Positions 1 through 7,596 of a DNA stretch of 12,657 bases are shown one piece after another. The notes below the pieces were generated by a model that did no database searches, was not told the origin of the DNA, and worked only from the letters and a program-made list of their open reading frames with translations. How positions within the stretch are numbered: the stretch's first letter is position 1; the number at the start of each line of letters is the position of its first letter. The stretch lies in assembly GCA_947177605.1 (NCBI GenBank), contig CAMWUX010000010.1, forward strand, positions 1 to 12,657, written 5' to 3'. This DNA comes from an uncultured Porphyromonadaceae bacterium. Its GTDB lineage: Bacteria; Bacteroidota; Bacteroidia; Bacteroidales; Muribaculaceae. The position numbers and the translations under genes are program-made.

Positions 1-2507
1 TGAAGATCTCCGGCTCCGCCGACACCGAGTATCTCCACCTCTTCAAATCGGCCATTATCCCCAACGCCAACAATAAGATCGTGGTGCGCTACCGTCTGCT
101 CAACGGCGAGGCCGACATCAACCTCGTGCTCTCCCAGGGCAGCGATCCCTCGAAAGTAAAGCACACACTCAAGGGTGTACTTACGGTAGCCGAAAGCAGT
201 GAGAAAGCCGACCAGAGCTTCGACATCAACAGCGACGACCGCTGGGTGACAAAGGTATTCAACCTCACACAGGTGCAGGCCAACCAGTACAAGACCAGCA
301 ACGGCGGTATCGGCGTGATCGGTCTCGAGTTCAAGAATGCCAAGAACCTCGAGCTCCTTTTGGGCGAATTCGGTATCTATCCTTCCGGTTCGGCTACCGC
401 AACAGAAGATGTGATATCCAACTCCCAGACTCCTGCAGCACCTCAGATCACCAAGACGACCATCCTCGCAAGCAATCAGTATGGACTCGACGCCAAGATG
501 GTGTGGACCCTCGACGGCGGTGCAGGCCGCGCGGCAGGTACACCCGTCTACAATGCTGATAAGGGCGTGTCAATGTTTAAGATGTATGCACAGGAAGAGG
601 GCGGCGAAGAGACCTTCATGGGTGTCACCACCTCTTGGGCAGGTCTGATGTACAAGTGCCCCGTCTCTCTGGGCAGCAACAAGAAAGTCCGCTTCGGCGT
701 GAGCGCAGTGAGCGCCGACACTCGCAGCGAATCCGCAATCGCCTGGAGCGCCTATATGGCCAAGCCCGACTACGCTCTTAATGACAATATCACCATCGAC
801 AAGCCCGTGCTTAAGGCCAACGAATCCTTCAGCTTCGGCTTCATCGATCCCCAGCACGCCCCCGCCGACTGGACCCTCGTCGACGAATCCGGCAAGACCG
901 TGCTCACCGCAAGCGGTCACACCATCCAGGTACCCAACGGTCTGCCCGAAGAAGGCGGCTACACCCTCTACATCAACAAGGGTCAGGACACCGAGCGTGT
1001 ATTCGGTTACTACGTACAGGTATCCGGCGATAAGGTAGGAGCCGTGCCTCAGATTGTCTCTGTGACCCGCGACGGCGAAACTATAACGGAATCCTCAGCC
1101 GACGTACAGATCACCCTCGACGAGAATCCCCGTCTCGCCTTCACCGGCCGTAAAGCTGACGGCAACGCCTCGCGTGCCGTAGGTCTCGCCAGCACCTACT
1201 TCGGTGCCAAGATCGGCGACCTCGGTATCGGTGCCCTTCAGTCACTTTCCGTAGCCGGTTGGTTCAAATTCAAGGAGATTCCCAATATGGGCTGGCACTT
1301 CATGAATATCTCCGACCGCACTACCGCATGGCCCAACAACGAATGGGGCTGGACCTGGAACGACGGTACCGCCGAAGGCCGCTACGAATCCCGATTCCGT
1401 GGTGCCGCAAGCGGTAATACCCTCGGTGAGGTTCACTACTCATTCCCCGACGTACGTTTCCAGGCCGGTATCTGGACGCATATAGCGTGGATCTGCGAAT
1501 ACACTACCGAGCCTCAGGCCGGCTTCCGCCATCAGCTCTATATCAACGGCGTTAAGCAGGACGGCTTCGTGACTGCCTATGTCAAAGGCAACGGTCAGGA
1601 AGGCAACACAGCCGTACGAACTGTCAACGGCGTCACCTACGACGGCACTGTAAGTTCCGACACCTTCGTATGGGGCCAGACCTTCCCGATCGGCAGCAAC
1701 GAATACGTCTACTTTGGTGGTCCCAAACACCAGGAAGCCGCTGTCGACGGCGTTGTCGATGACTTCCAGGTATGGAACAAAGCAATGAGCCAGGAAGATG
1801 TGAATGTGTCGATGAACGGTTTCCCCAACGGCTATCCCGAAGGATTGCTCAGCATCTGGGACTTCGAAGACAACTACGGCGACGACTTCACCTTCAAGTC
1901 GAAGGGTGCCAAGACCGGCGTAAGCTGTAGCACATTCCAGACAGAAGTAATCAAGAACGAGGCTGGTCAGGAGACGGGTTCCAGAATCATCAGCATCGTG
2001 AGCGGCTTCGAGGCAGGTTGCCCCTTCCTCTCCGGCACAGCGATGCCCGTTGAGACCAAGGCTACCTGGAGCGACAACTTCCGCCAGACCAACTTCGACA
2101 CCAACTTCGTAGGCGCAACCGAAGGCGAAGGTGGTACCGCACTCGTGGAATTCAACGACGAAGGCGACCACAACGTAAAGCTCTCCCTCGAGAACCTCTA
2201 CGGCAAGGATGAATTCCAGTTCCCCATCTTCACAGTATCCGCTCTCGCCGGTATCGGTGAAGTAGATGCCGACAGCGAAGGCTTCGACGCCTACACCGAG
2301 GGCAACGTACTCTTCCTTGAATTTGCAGCCGACGGCGTCTACGACGTACAGGTCTACAACGTAGGCGGTATGCTCATCGCCAACAAGGAACTCTCCGCCC
2401 TCGCAGGCCAGAGCGCACAGGTATCGCTCGGCACAGCCGGTGTATATCTGGTTAAGGCAGTGAAAGACGGCAAGGTACTCCGCACCGTCAAAGTCCTCAG
2501 CAAGTAA
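1..2507 (+). CDS. Partial LamG-domain secreted protein with T9SS-like C-terminal tail (3' end only)
   Basis: The frame is open from the left edge (codons start at base 3), so the true start lies upstream; the GTG at 81 is not a convincing start. Visible parts, in residues counted from that GTG: a beta-rich jelly-roll-like segment (about -26 to 100), a fibronectin-like segment ending in FGVSAVSADTRSESAIAW (about 125-225), an Ig-like segment (235-330), a LamG/concanavalin-like domain (about 370-620, with LSVAGWFKF, WTHIAW, LYINGV and VDDFQVW), a PKD-like segment (about 630-725), and a C-terminal beta domain (about 735-808, with YDVQVYNVGGMLI and GVYLVKAVKDGK) resembling type A sorting domains of type IX secretion. 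The protein is therefore probably exported and binds or degrades glycans at the cell surface. The order jelly roll - fibronectin-like - LamG resembles the region after the catalytic domain of GH85 endo-beta-N-acetylglucosaminidases, but the catalytic part is not visible, so that is a guess. LamG and secretion tail are moderately sure. Confidence 0.8.
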   Translation, partial: KISGSADTEYLHLFKSAIIPNANNKIVVRYRLLNGEADINLVLSQGSDPSKVKHTLKGVLTVAESSEKADQSFDINSDDRWVTKVFNLTQVQANQYKTSNGGIGVIGLEFKNAKNLELLLGEFGIYPSGSATATEDVISNSQTPAAPQITKTTILASNQYGLDAKMVWTLDGGAGRAAGTPVYNADKGVSMFKMYAQEEGGEETFMGVTTSWAGLMYKCPVSLGSNKKVRFGVSAVSADTRSESAIAWSAYMAKPDYALNDNITIDKPVLKANESFSFGFIDPQHAPADWTLVDESGKTVLTASGHTIQVPNGLPEEGGYTLYINKGQDTERVFGYYVQVSGDKVGAVPQIVSVTRDGETITESSADVQITLDENPRLAFTGRKADGNASRAVGLASTYFGAKIGDLGIGALQSLSVAGWFKFKEIPNMGWHFMNISDRTTAWPNNEWGWTWNDGTAEGRYESRFRGAASGNTLGEVHYSFPDVRFQAGIWTHIAWICEYTTEPQAGFRHQLYINGVKQDGFVTAYVKGNGQEGNTAVRTVNGVTYDGTVSSDTFVWGQTFPIGSNEYVYFGGPKHQEAAVDGVVDDFQVWNKAMSQEDVNVSMNGFPNGYPEGLLSIWDFEDNYGDDFTFKSKGAKTGVSCSTFQTEVIKNEAGQETGSRIISIVSGFEAGCPFLSGTAMPVETKATWSDNFRQTNFDTNFVGATEGEGGTALVEFNDEGDHNVKLSLENLYGKDEFQFPIFTVSALAGIGEVDADSEGFDAYTEGNVLFLEFAADGVYDVQVYNVGGMLIANKELSALAGQSAQVSLGTAGVYLVKAVKDGKVLRTVKVLSK

Positions 2508-2530
2508 TATCCCCACACAATCCAATATCC

Positions 2531-2565
2531 CGAGGGGGGCGACGCACATCAGCGTCGCCCCCTCG
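2531..2565 (+). terminator. Strong hairpin terminator after the LamG gene
   Basis: Left arm 2531-2545 and right arm 2552-2565 pair as CGAGGGGG/CCCCCTCG plus CGACGC/GCGTCG, with one unpaired G on the left and a 6-nt loop (ACATCA). It begins 24 bases after the stop codon. No T-run follows on the + strand, so it is a GC-rich hairpin terminator of the kind that lacks a clear U-tract, or an mRNA 3'-end stabiliser. Confidence 0.65.
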
Positions 2566-2664
2566 CACATATAGAGGTACAAAAAAACGAGATGCACTTC
2601 TTCACAGAAGCGCACCTCCCTCATAACCAAAATTCAAGTATATATAATTAGTCTATCAATCATC

Positions 2665-2688
2665 GAACATTAGTGGTACTTAATGTTC
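2665..2688. repeat. 8-bp perfect inverted repeat (possible operator or hairpin)
   Basis: GAACATTA (2665-2672) and TAATGTTC (2681-2688) are perfect inverted repeats with an 8-bp spacer. In RNA an alternative register pairs GAACATT+AGT with ACT+AATGTTC around a GGT loop, leaving one bulged U. It sits in AT-rich sequence without a gene immediately downstream, so its role (operator, hairpin or chance) is unknown. Confidence 0.4.
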
Positions 2689-3018
2689 TGGCATTATGTT
2701 GTTTTCATGGTTAAACTATTAACTTTCTTACTATTCTGCTATACACACTGCCCACCCTCCGCGTGGCTTTGCAACCATTTTTTAGGGGGGGCGGTGACGG
2801 CATGCGGCCGGCTTCGAACTGCATCGGAGCTGCGGCTTGCGGGTCGGAAAATTTGTAGTGGATGATTAATCCCGGCTTATTCTTTTTCCCGGATGCCCCC
2901 AAGGTTTACAAAGGGCGACTTGTGTTTTTCGCAATGCAAAATTAATACATAAAGCTTTGTACTACAACCCTATAAACGCAAAAAGATTTTAAAAATTCTA
3001 AATGCGCCGATTATTTGC

Positions 3019-3026
3019 TACCTTTG
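3019..3026 (+). promoter_or_regulatory. rlmN promoter, Bacteroidota -7 element
   Basis: TACCTTTG matches the Bacteroidota -7 consensus TAnnTTTG exactly and lies 28 bases before the rlmN ATG, giving an expected leader of about 20 nt. No clear TTTG -33 element is visible at the usual 19-21 bp spacing. Confidence 0.6.
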
Positions 3027-3054
3027 AAGTCCGTTATCCAAACACCGGAACACT

Positions 3055-4086
3055 ATGGCTGAGACCCTTTTACCACTTATAGGAATGACCAAAGCCGACC
3101 TCGCGGAGGTGGCGCAGGAGTGTGGTCTGCCGCGTTTTGCGGCCGGACAGATGGCACGTTGGCTCTACGCGAAGCGTGTCACCGATATCGATGCTATGAC
3201 CGATCTGTCGCTGCGCGGCCGCGAAGAGCTCAAGAAGCGCTACTGCGTAGGTCGTCAGGAGCCCGTGTTGCGCACCGTGTCGACCGACGGCACTGCCAAG
3301 TATCTCTTCCCGGGTGTCGGTGGCCGCGACATCGAGTCGGTCATGATTCCCGATGGCGACCGCGCCACGCTCTGTGTCAGTTCCCAGGCGGGATGCCGCA
3401 TGAACTGCCGCTTCTGCATGACGGGGCGGCAGGGATTCCACGGCAATCTCACCTCCGCGGCGATCATCAATCAGGTGCTGAGCGTCGAGGAGTCGGAGCG
3501 CCTTACCAATATCGTGTATATGGGCATGGGCGAACCGACCGACAATGCCGACGCCGTCATGAAGTCGATCGAAATACTCACCGCGCCTTGGGGACTGGCG
3601 TGGAGCCCGCGACGCATCACCTTGTCGAGTATCGGTCGCATCGACATCCTCAGGCGCATCATCGAGCAGACCAACGTCCATATCGCCATAAGCGTACATT
3701 CCCCCTTCAGCGCCGAGCGCGAGGAGATCATGCCCGTGGAGCGCGCTTATCCGCTCACGGCAGTGGTGGATATGCTCCGTGGATACGACTGGGCTCATCA
3801 GCGCCGCCTGTCAGTAGAGTATATAATGTGGCGCGGTAAAAACGACAGTATGCGCCATGCCGACGCTCTGGCCCGGCTCCTGCGCGGACTTCACTGCCGC
3901 GTCAATCTCATCCGCTTCCACTCCATAGAGGGATTCGACCGCGAGTCATCGGCCACACCCGTGATGGAAGCCTTCCGCGACCGCCTGAATGCAGCCGGAA
4001 TCACAGCCACGATACGTGCCTCGCGCGGCGAGGACATCATGGCTGCGTGTGGTCAGCTGGCCGGTAAGGCTAACGCGAAAGATTGA
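3055..4086 (+). CDS. rlmN: Dual-specificity 23S rRNA A2503 / tRNA A37 C2-methyltransferase RlmN
   Basis: Radical SAM enzyme that methylates C2 of adenosine 2503 in 23S rRNA and, in the family, of A37 in some tRNAs. The 343 residues are normal for the family. The 4Fe-4S cluster motif is C114-RMN-C118-RF-C121. SAM binding shows in MGMGEP (156-161). Two further family cysteines are present: C107 in LCVSSQAGC, equivalent to E. coli C118, and C332 in GEDIMAACGQL, equivalent to the methyl-carrying C355. E94 in ESVMIP matches the conserved glutamate of that loop. The ATG at 3055 is the only sensible start and has a good -7 element just upstream. The gene is monocistronic, and its last 17 bases overlap the 3' end of the opposite-strand DUF4091 gene. 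The closely related resistance methyltransferase Cfr is less likely, given a chromosomal housekeeping setting and ordinary codon use. Confidence 0.95.
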   Translation: MAETLLPLIGMTKADLAEVAQECGLPRFAAGQMARWLYAKRVTDIDAMTDLSLRGREELKKRYCVGRQEPVLRTVSTDGTAKYLFPGVGGRDIESVMIPDGDRATLCVSSQAGCRMNCRFCMTGRQGFHGNLTSAAIINQVLSVEESERLTNIVYMGMGEPTDNADAVMKSIEILTAPWGLAWSPRRITLSSIGRIDILRRIIEQTNVHIAISVHSPFSAEREEIMPVERAYPLTAVVDMLRGYDWAHQRRLSVEYIMWRGKNDSMRHADALARLLRGLHCRVNLIRFHSIEGFDRESSATPVMEAFRDRLNAAGITATIRASRGEDIMAACGQLAGKANAKD

Positions 4087-5818
4087 TAAGCGCCCGCTCC
4101 AGAGTATTTACCACTTCCGATGTCGGGTACCAGGGATTGAGCGCGCCGGTGCGGATCGGGAGCAGCGCATTGTCAAGTTGCTGCAGGCGGTCCACGTCGC
4201 CGTTGCTCACGAATTCATCGCGAAGTATCCTTATCTTTTCGCTCTGCTGGATGCCTTCGAGCAGGCGCTCGTAGCGCACCGACGAACGTCCGTCGGGATA
4301 CACGAAGTAGGTGTCGCCGGGGGCAAACATATGGAAGCGCGAATCTTCGAGAGGATTGTCGGTCCAGTTGATATACGACCAGTGCAGGTAGCCGTCGTGG
4401 CCTGTTGCCGTTGAATAGACAGGAATATATGCACCGTCGGCCGGATCGCTGTTGATAAACTGCGACGGAGCCGGAGTGGCGCAGCAGGTATACATCAGCG
4501 TCACTTGGTCAGCATTGTTGCGGCGCTCGATCACATCGGCCGGGAAGAAGTCGCCCTTTATGAGCGAATAGATATAGAGCGAATCGATGAGCTCCGGGTG
4601 ATAGCTGCCCGCCAGACCCATACGGAGTTCGGGAGCGGCCTCGCGCGCTATACGGTAGGCCGCCAGCATATCGTCTATGCCGCGCTCGTCCATGAAGATC
4701 ACGGTCTTGTCCGTCAGGCCGCGTGCCTTCTGGTGCGCTGCGAAGTCGCGCAGGAATGTCCCCCAGAGATCATTGTAAGCCTCTGAGCCGGGCTTTGCCT
4801 CAAGGGTGGCGTACTTCCCCGTCGAGGCATCGATATAGCGGTATTCGGGCTGCCAGGGCACCATAGTGAAGCAGCTGATGTGAGTGTCTATGCCTCGGGC
4901 CGTCATGAAGTCGATCCAGCGGTCGAGGATGTCGTAGTCGAAGTGCCAGGAGCCGTCGGGCTGACGGGAGGTCACCACCATCGGCTCAAACTTATCGTTG
5001 GATTGTTCGCCCCACGGTTCGTAGAAGAGTATGGCGGAGATAGTCTTCTGGCCGAGGCGCGCAAGCATGTCGGCGTATGGTTCGAGCAGGCGGAAATGTT
5101 CGTCGCTCCAGGGCTCCACGCCGTAGTAGCGCGACACGCTGTAGGGCTGTTGCCACAGGTCGAGATAAAAGGAATAGTCGGCCGGAGCGGGAAGCTGACG
5201 GCCAAGCACCTCGATGGTGGCTTCGAGCTCACCGAGTTTCCGCGCTTTCTTACCCTCCTCTACGGCGAGCGATAGCGTATATCGTCCGGGCGCGAAATCG
5301 CGGGGCACCTCCACACTCACCCATATCGGCCGCACGGTGTTGGCAGCCATAGCGTCTATGCTCTCTCCCGGGAGGTCGATCATATCGGGAAGCGTATGGG
5401 TGGGAAGCGTATCGGACGGGTACCCGCACGCCTTCCAGTCGCTCGACAGCACATAGCGCATGAATGAGGCCGAGACGGCATCTTTGGCCACCTCCTTGCC
5501 ATCGCGACGCAGACCGCTCACCTTGATCCGCAGATTCGTCAGATCGCGCGGCGATGCTATGAGAGCCTCCATCCCGAGGCGCTCTCCGCGCCATGCCGTC
5601 AGAGTAGTGTCGGAGGTAGTCATTGCCGGGGGAGTAGCCTGTTGGCGGTAAGGTATGTCTTTCGATACCCAGCTCACTGCCGGGGCGGTGACGCTGCCCC
5701 AACCCGAGCGGTCTACGGCCGAAGTGTCAGCCGGTTCGGTATATGCCGTGGCCGACAGCGGAGCTATGGCAGCGACCGACAGGCAGAGAGTGGAAAGTAC
5801 GGAGGTAATACGATTCAT
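4070..5818 (-). CDS. Secreted DUF4091 / GH123-like glycoside hydrolase domain protein
   Basis: 582 residues with a Sec signal peptide: hydrophobic core after MNRITS and a signal peptidase I-like site at ATA|Y, residues 23-26; no lipobox. Residues about 65-210 form a beta-rich N-terminal domain (WRGERLGMEALI, then VPRDFAPGRYTLSL). Residues about 213-535 look like the DUF4091/GH123-type (beta/alpha)8 domain, with FYLDLWQQP, YEPWGEQ, VIFMDERG, LMYTCCATP, GYLHWSYINW and RYERLLEGIQQSEKIRIL. GH123 beta-N-acetylgalactosaminidases use an adjacent Asp-Glu pair with help from the substrate N-acetyl group; D377-E378 occupies the matching place here. This suggests a periplasmic or surface exo-glycosidase acting on amino-sugar glycans, but the exact substrate is not shown. 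It is transcribed alone from the divergent promoter region shared with dtd, and its stop lies inside the end of rlmN. Confidence 0.85.
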   Translation of the reverse strand: MNRITSVLSTLCLSVAAIAPLSATAYTEPADTSAVDRSGWGSVTAPAVSWVSKDIPYRQQATPPAMTTSDTTLTAWRGERLGMEALIASPRDLTNLRIKVSGLRRDGKEVAKDAVSASFMRYVLSSDWKACGYPSDTLPTHTLPDMIDLPGESIDAMAANTVRPIWVSVEVPRDFAPGRYTLSLAVEEGKKARKLGELEATIEVLGRQLPAPADYSFYLDLWQQPYSVSRYYGVEPWSDEHFRLLEPYADMLARLGQKTISAILFYEPWGEQSNDKFEPMVVTSRQPDGSWHFDYDILDRWIDFMTARGIDTHISCFTMVPWQPEYRYIDASTGKYATLEAKPGSEAYNDLWGTFLRDFAAHQKARGLTDKTVIFMDERGIDDMLAAYRIAREAAPELRMGLAGSYHPELIDSLYIYSLIKGDFFPADVIERRNNADQVTLMYTCCATPAPSQFINSDPADGAYIPVYSTATGHDGYLHWSYINWTDNPLEDSRFHMFAPGDTYFVYPDGRSSVRYERLLEGIQQSEKIRILRDEFVSNGDVDRLQQLDNALLPIRTGALNPWYPTSEVVNTLERALINLSR

Positions 5819-5841
5819 GGATAGTAGGATTAATTTTTTTA

Positions 5842-5849
5842 CAAAAATA
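5842..5849 (-). promoter_or_regulatory. -7 element for the DUF4091 gene
   Basis: On the minus strand this reads TATTTTTG, an exact TAnnTTTG match, 23 bases before the ATG (5818-5816). The expected leader is under 20 nt. No clear -33 TTTG is present; the place where it would fall (about 5869-5873) overlaps the dtd -7 element on the other strand. Confidence 0.5.
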
Positions 5850-5870
5850 GGATTTTTTTGGGATTTTCGC

Positions 5871-5878
5871 TAAGTTTG
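5871..5878 (+). promoter_or_regulatory. -7 element for the dtd operon, giving a near-leaderless transcript
   Basis: TAAGTTTG followed by T matches TAnnTTTGY exactly. Only 7 bases separate it from the dtd ATG at 5886, so transcription starting about 5-8 bases downstream would begin at or just before the start codon. No convincing -33 TTTG is seen at the normal spacing. Confidence 0.55.
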
Positions 5879-5885
5879 TGGCATA

Positions 5886-6338
5886 ATGCGTATAGTAATC
5901 CAACGAGTGAGTAGCGCCTCGGTCTCGATCGAGGGAGAGTGCCACGGCCGAATAGGCCGCGGGCTTATGGTGCTGGTAGGCGTCGAGGAGGGTGATACGG
6001 AGTCTGAAGCCGTGTGGCTCGCCGACAAGACTGCCGCCCTGCGTATCTTCGACGACGAGCAGGGAGTGATGAACCGCTCCATTGCCGACGTCGGCGGCGA
6101 CGTGCTTGCCATTAGCCAGTTTACACTCACCGCATCCACCCGCAAGGGCAACCGCCCGAGCTACATCCGCGCGGCGCGTCCCCCTCAGAGCAAGCCGCTC
6201 TACCAGCTATATTGCCGCCTCATGGAGGAGCGCCTCGGCCGTCCCGTAGCCACAGGAGTGTTTGGCGCCGATATGAAAGTGGAGTTGGTCAACGATGGCC
6301 CCGTGACCATAATCATTGACTCACGCCTCAAAGAATAA
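5886..6338 (+). CDS. dtd: D-aminoacyl-tRNA deacylase (DTD)
   Basis: Hydrolyses D-amino acids (and glycine mischarged on tRNA-Ala in the family) from tRNA, acting as a homodimer in the cytoplasm. The 150 residues match the usual length. The N-terminus [13 protein letters not shown] aligns with the family start, which fixes the ATG at 5886. The active-site motif SQFTL (77-81, with T80) and the C-terminal NDGPVT motif (136-141, Gly-cisPro in the family) are both intact. It is the first gene of a compact operon with mazG-like, deoC and two membrane protein genes; the next ATG follows its stop by 4 bases. The very short distance from the -7 element to the ATG suggests almost no 5' untranslated region. 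Confidence 0.95.
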   Translation: MRIVIQRVSSASVSIEGECHGRIGRGLMVLVGVEEGDTESEAVWLADKTAALRIFDDEQGVMNRSIADVGGDVLAISQFTLTASTRKGNRPSYIRAARPPQSKPLYQLYCRLMEERLGRPVATGVFGADMKVELVNDGPVTIIIDSRLKE

Positions 6339-6342
6339 GCCC

Positions 6343-6681
6343 ATGGACTCTAATCTCACCATAGAAGGCCTGCAGCAGATGGTTGACGCGTGGATACGCA
6401 CCCACGGCGTCCGCTACTTCTCGCCCCTCACCAATATGGCCATTCTGGCGGAGGAGACAGGCGAGGTAGCCCGGGTGATAGCCCGTCTCGACGGCGATCA
6501 GTCCGCCAAGCCCGGCGAGAAACTCGATCTGGCCGACGAACTGGCCGATGTGCTGTGGGTCACCGCCGCCATAGCCAACCAGCACGGCATATCGCTTGAG
6601 GAAGCGATGATGAACAATCTGCGCAAGAAAACCATTAGAGATAAGGATCGCCACATCAATAATCCCAAACTTCAGAAATAG
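6343..6681 (+). CDS. MazG-like nucleotide pyrophosphohydrolase
   Basis: A 112-residue all-alpha NTP pyrophosphohydrolase of the single-domain MazG/dUTPase superfamily, which hydrolyses (d)NTPs to NMP and PPi, often as a house-cleaning function. The metal-binding motif EExxE appears as E37-E38-T-G-E41, and the partner ExxD as E66-L-A-D69, about 25 residues later as expected. I chose the ATG at 6343, 4 bases after the dtd stop, over a TTG at 6316 that would overlap dtd; the protein from 6343 begins normally (LTIEGLQQMVDAWI). Location between dtd and deoC is a gene order I associate with Bacteroidales. The physiological nucleotide cannot be read from the sequence. Confidence 0.87.
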   Translation: MDSNLTIEGLQQMVDAWIRTHGVRYFSPLTNMAILAEETGEVARVIARLDGDQSAKPGEKLDLADELADVLWVTAAIANQHGISLEEAMMNNLRKKTIRDKDRHINNPKLQK

Positions 6682-6711
6682 AGAAACACTAACCCTCATA
6701 AATCTACAATC

Positions 6712-7596
6712 ATGGCAGATAAATATCACGACACAGTAGCTAAAAGCAAAGTGACAACCGACGACGCCCTCGTGAAAGAGCGCGTGGCAAAGATACTGGC
6801 CGACGAACTCGAGGCCAACCGTACACCCGAAGTCCTCAAGCAGCTCTTCAACTCCATCGATCTCACCACCCTCAAATCCACCGACTCTCCCGTTTCGGTG
6901 GCCGCGTTCACCGAGCGTGTCAACGAATTTGAGACCGAGCATCCCGATATGCCCAACGTAGCCGCCATATGCGTGTATCCCAACTTCGCCCCCGTCGTTC
7001 GCACCGTGCTCGACGTCAGCGAGGTCAACATCGCCTGCGTAGCCGGCTCATTCCCCTCATCGCAGACATTCCCCGAAGTGAAAGTGGCCGAAGTGGCGCT
7101 CGCAGTCGACGGCGGTGCCGACGAAATCGACATCGTGCTCAACCTCGGCAACTTCCTCGACGGCGACTGGGAAGAAGTGTGCGACGAAATCGCCGAACTC
7201 AAAGCCGCCTGCCGCGAATCCCACCTCAAGGTAATCCTTGAGACAGGCGCGCTTAAGACAGCCGAGAACATCCGCGCCGCCTCGATTCTCGCCATGTACT
7301 CCGGCGCCGACTTCATCAAGACATCCACAGGCAAGGAATATCCCGGCGCATCCCTCGAAGCCGCCTACATCATGGCCGAGTGCATCAAGGAATACCACGA
7401 AGCCACCGGCAAGAAGATCGGCATAAAGCCCTCCGGCGGCGTATCCACCACCGATGAAGCTCTCGCCTACTATACCATCGTCAAGCACGTGCTCGGCGAA
7501 GAGTGGCTCGACAACGAATACTTCCGTATCGGAGCCAGCCGCTTGGCCAACAATCTGCTTACCGACATATTCGGCACCGAGACCAAATTCTTCTGA
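6712..7596 (+). CDS. deoC: Deoxyribose-phosphate aldolase
   Basis: Class I aldolase that cleaves 2-deoxy-D-ribose 5-phosphate to glyceraldehyde 3-phosphate and acetaldehyde in deoxynucleoside catabolism. 294 residues, longer than the roughly 220-260 typical of many DeoC proteins because of an N-terminal helical extension of about 45 residues, which I have seen in Bacteroidota homologues. Catalytic residues are visible: Schiff-base lysine K203 in DFIKTSTG, second lysine K239 in IKPSGG, and D140 in DEIDIVLN. The start ATG at 6712 follows 30 bases of A-rich sequence after the mazG-like stop. Its TGA shares one base with the ATG of the next gene (TGATG), suggesting translational coupling. Confidence 0.95.
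   Translation: MADKYHDTVAKSKVTTDDALVKERVAKILADELEANRTPEVLKQLFNSIDLTTLKSTDSPVSVAAFTERVNEFETEHPDMPNVAAICVYPNFAPVVRTVLDVSEVNIACVAGSFPSSQTFPEVKVAEVALAVDGGADEIDIVLNLGNFLDGDWEEVCDEIAELKAACRESHLKVILETGALKTAENIRAASILAMYSGADFIKTSTGKEYPGASLEAAYIMAECIKEYHEATGKKIGIKPSGGVSTTDEALAYYTIVKHVLGEEWLDNEYFRIGASRLANNLLTDIFGTETKFF

Larger units (their letters stand above)
2508..3054. other. Gene-poor intergenic region of about 550 bp
   Basis: Between the LamG gene and rlmN I see no ORF with the codon character of the neighbouring genes. Contents: the hairpin terminator (2531-2565), an AT-rich stretch with an inverted repeat (2665-2688), a GC-rich patch with a G-run (2784-2791 region) and no recognisable coding or tRNA structure, a small palindrome TTGTAcTACAA (2957-2967), and the rlmN promoter (3019-3026). 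Short ORFs on both strands around 2683-2902 have no recognisable product. A small RNA or decayed gene cannot be excluded. Confidence 0.6.

Noticed and set aside
81..83. GTG at 81 as the start of the LamG gene
   Set aside because: The frame is open to the left edge and encodes continuous jelly-roll-like sequence, and no signal peptide follows the GTG.
1440..2630. 396-codon minus strand ORF opposite the LamG gene
   Set aside because: It is a shadow of a clearly coding + strand frame with C-rich third positions, and has no recognisable domains.
2805..2825. tRNA T-arm-like sequence (GTTCGAA on the minus strand)
   Set aside because: No acceptor, D or anticodon stems can be built around it.
2683..2865. 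60-codon + strand ORF with a hydrophobic start, and a minus strand ORF at 2711-2902
   Set aside because: Neither shows a family motif, a clear promoter or neighbouring-gene codon character. The hydrophobic start of the + ORF arises from AT-rich sequence.
3070..3798. Long ORFs antisense or out of frame to rlmN
   Set aside because: rlmN is certain from its catalytic motifs, and these ORFs are by-products of GC-rich codon use.
6316..6342. Upstream TTG start for the mazG-like gene
   Set aside because: It would overlap dtd by 23 bases, and the ATG at 6343 gives a normal family N-terminus 4 bases after the dtd stop.
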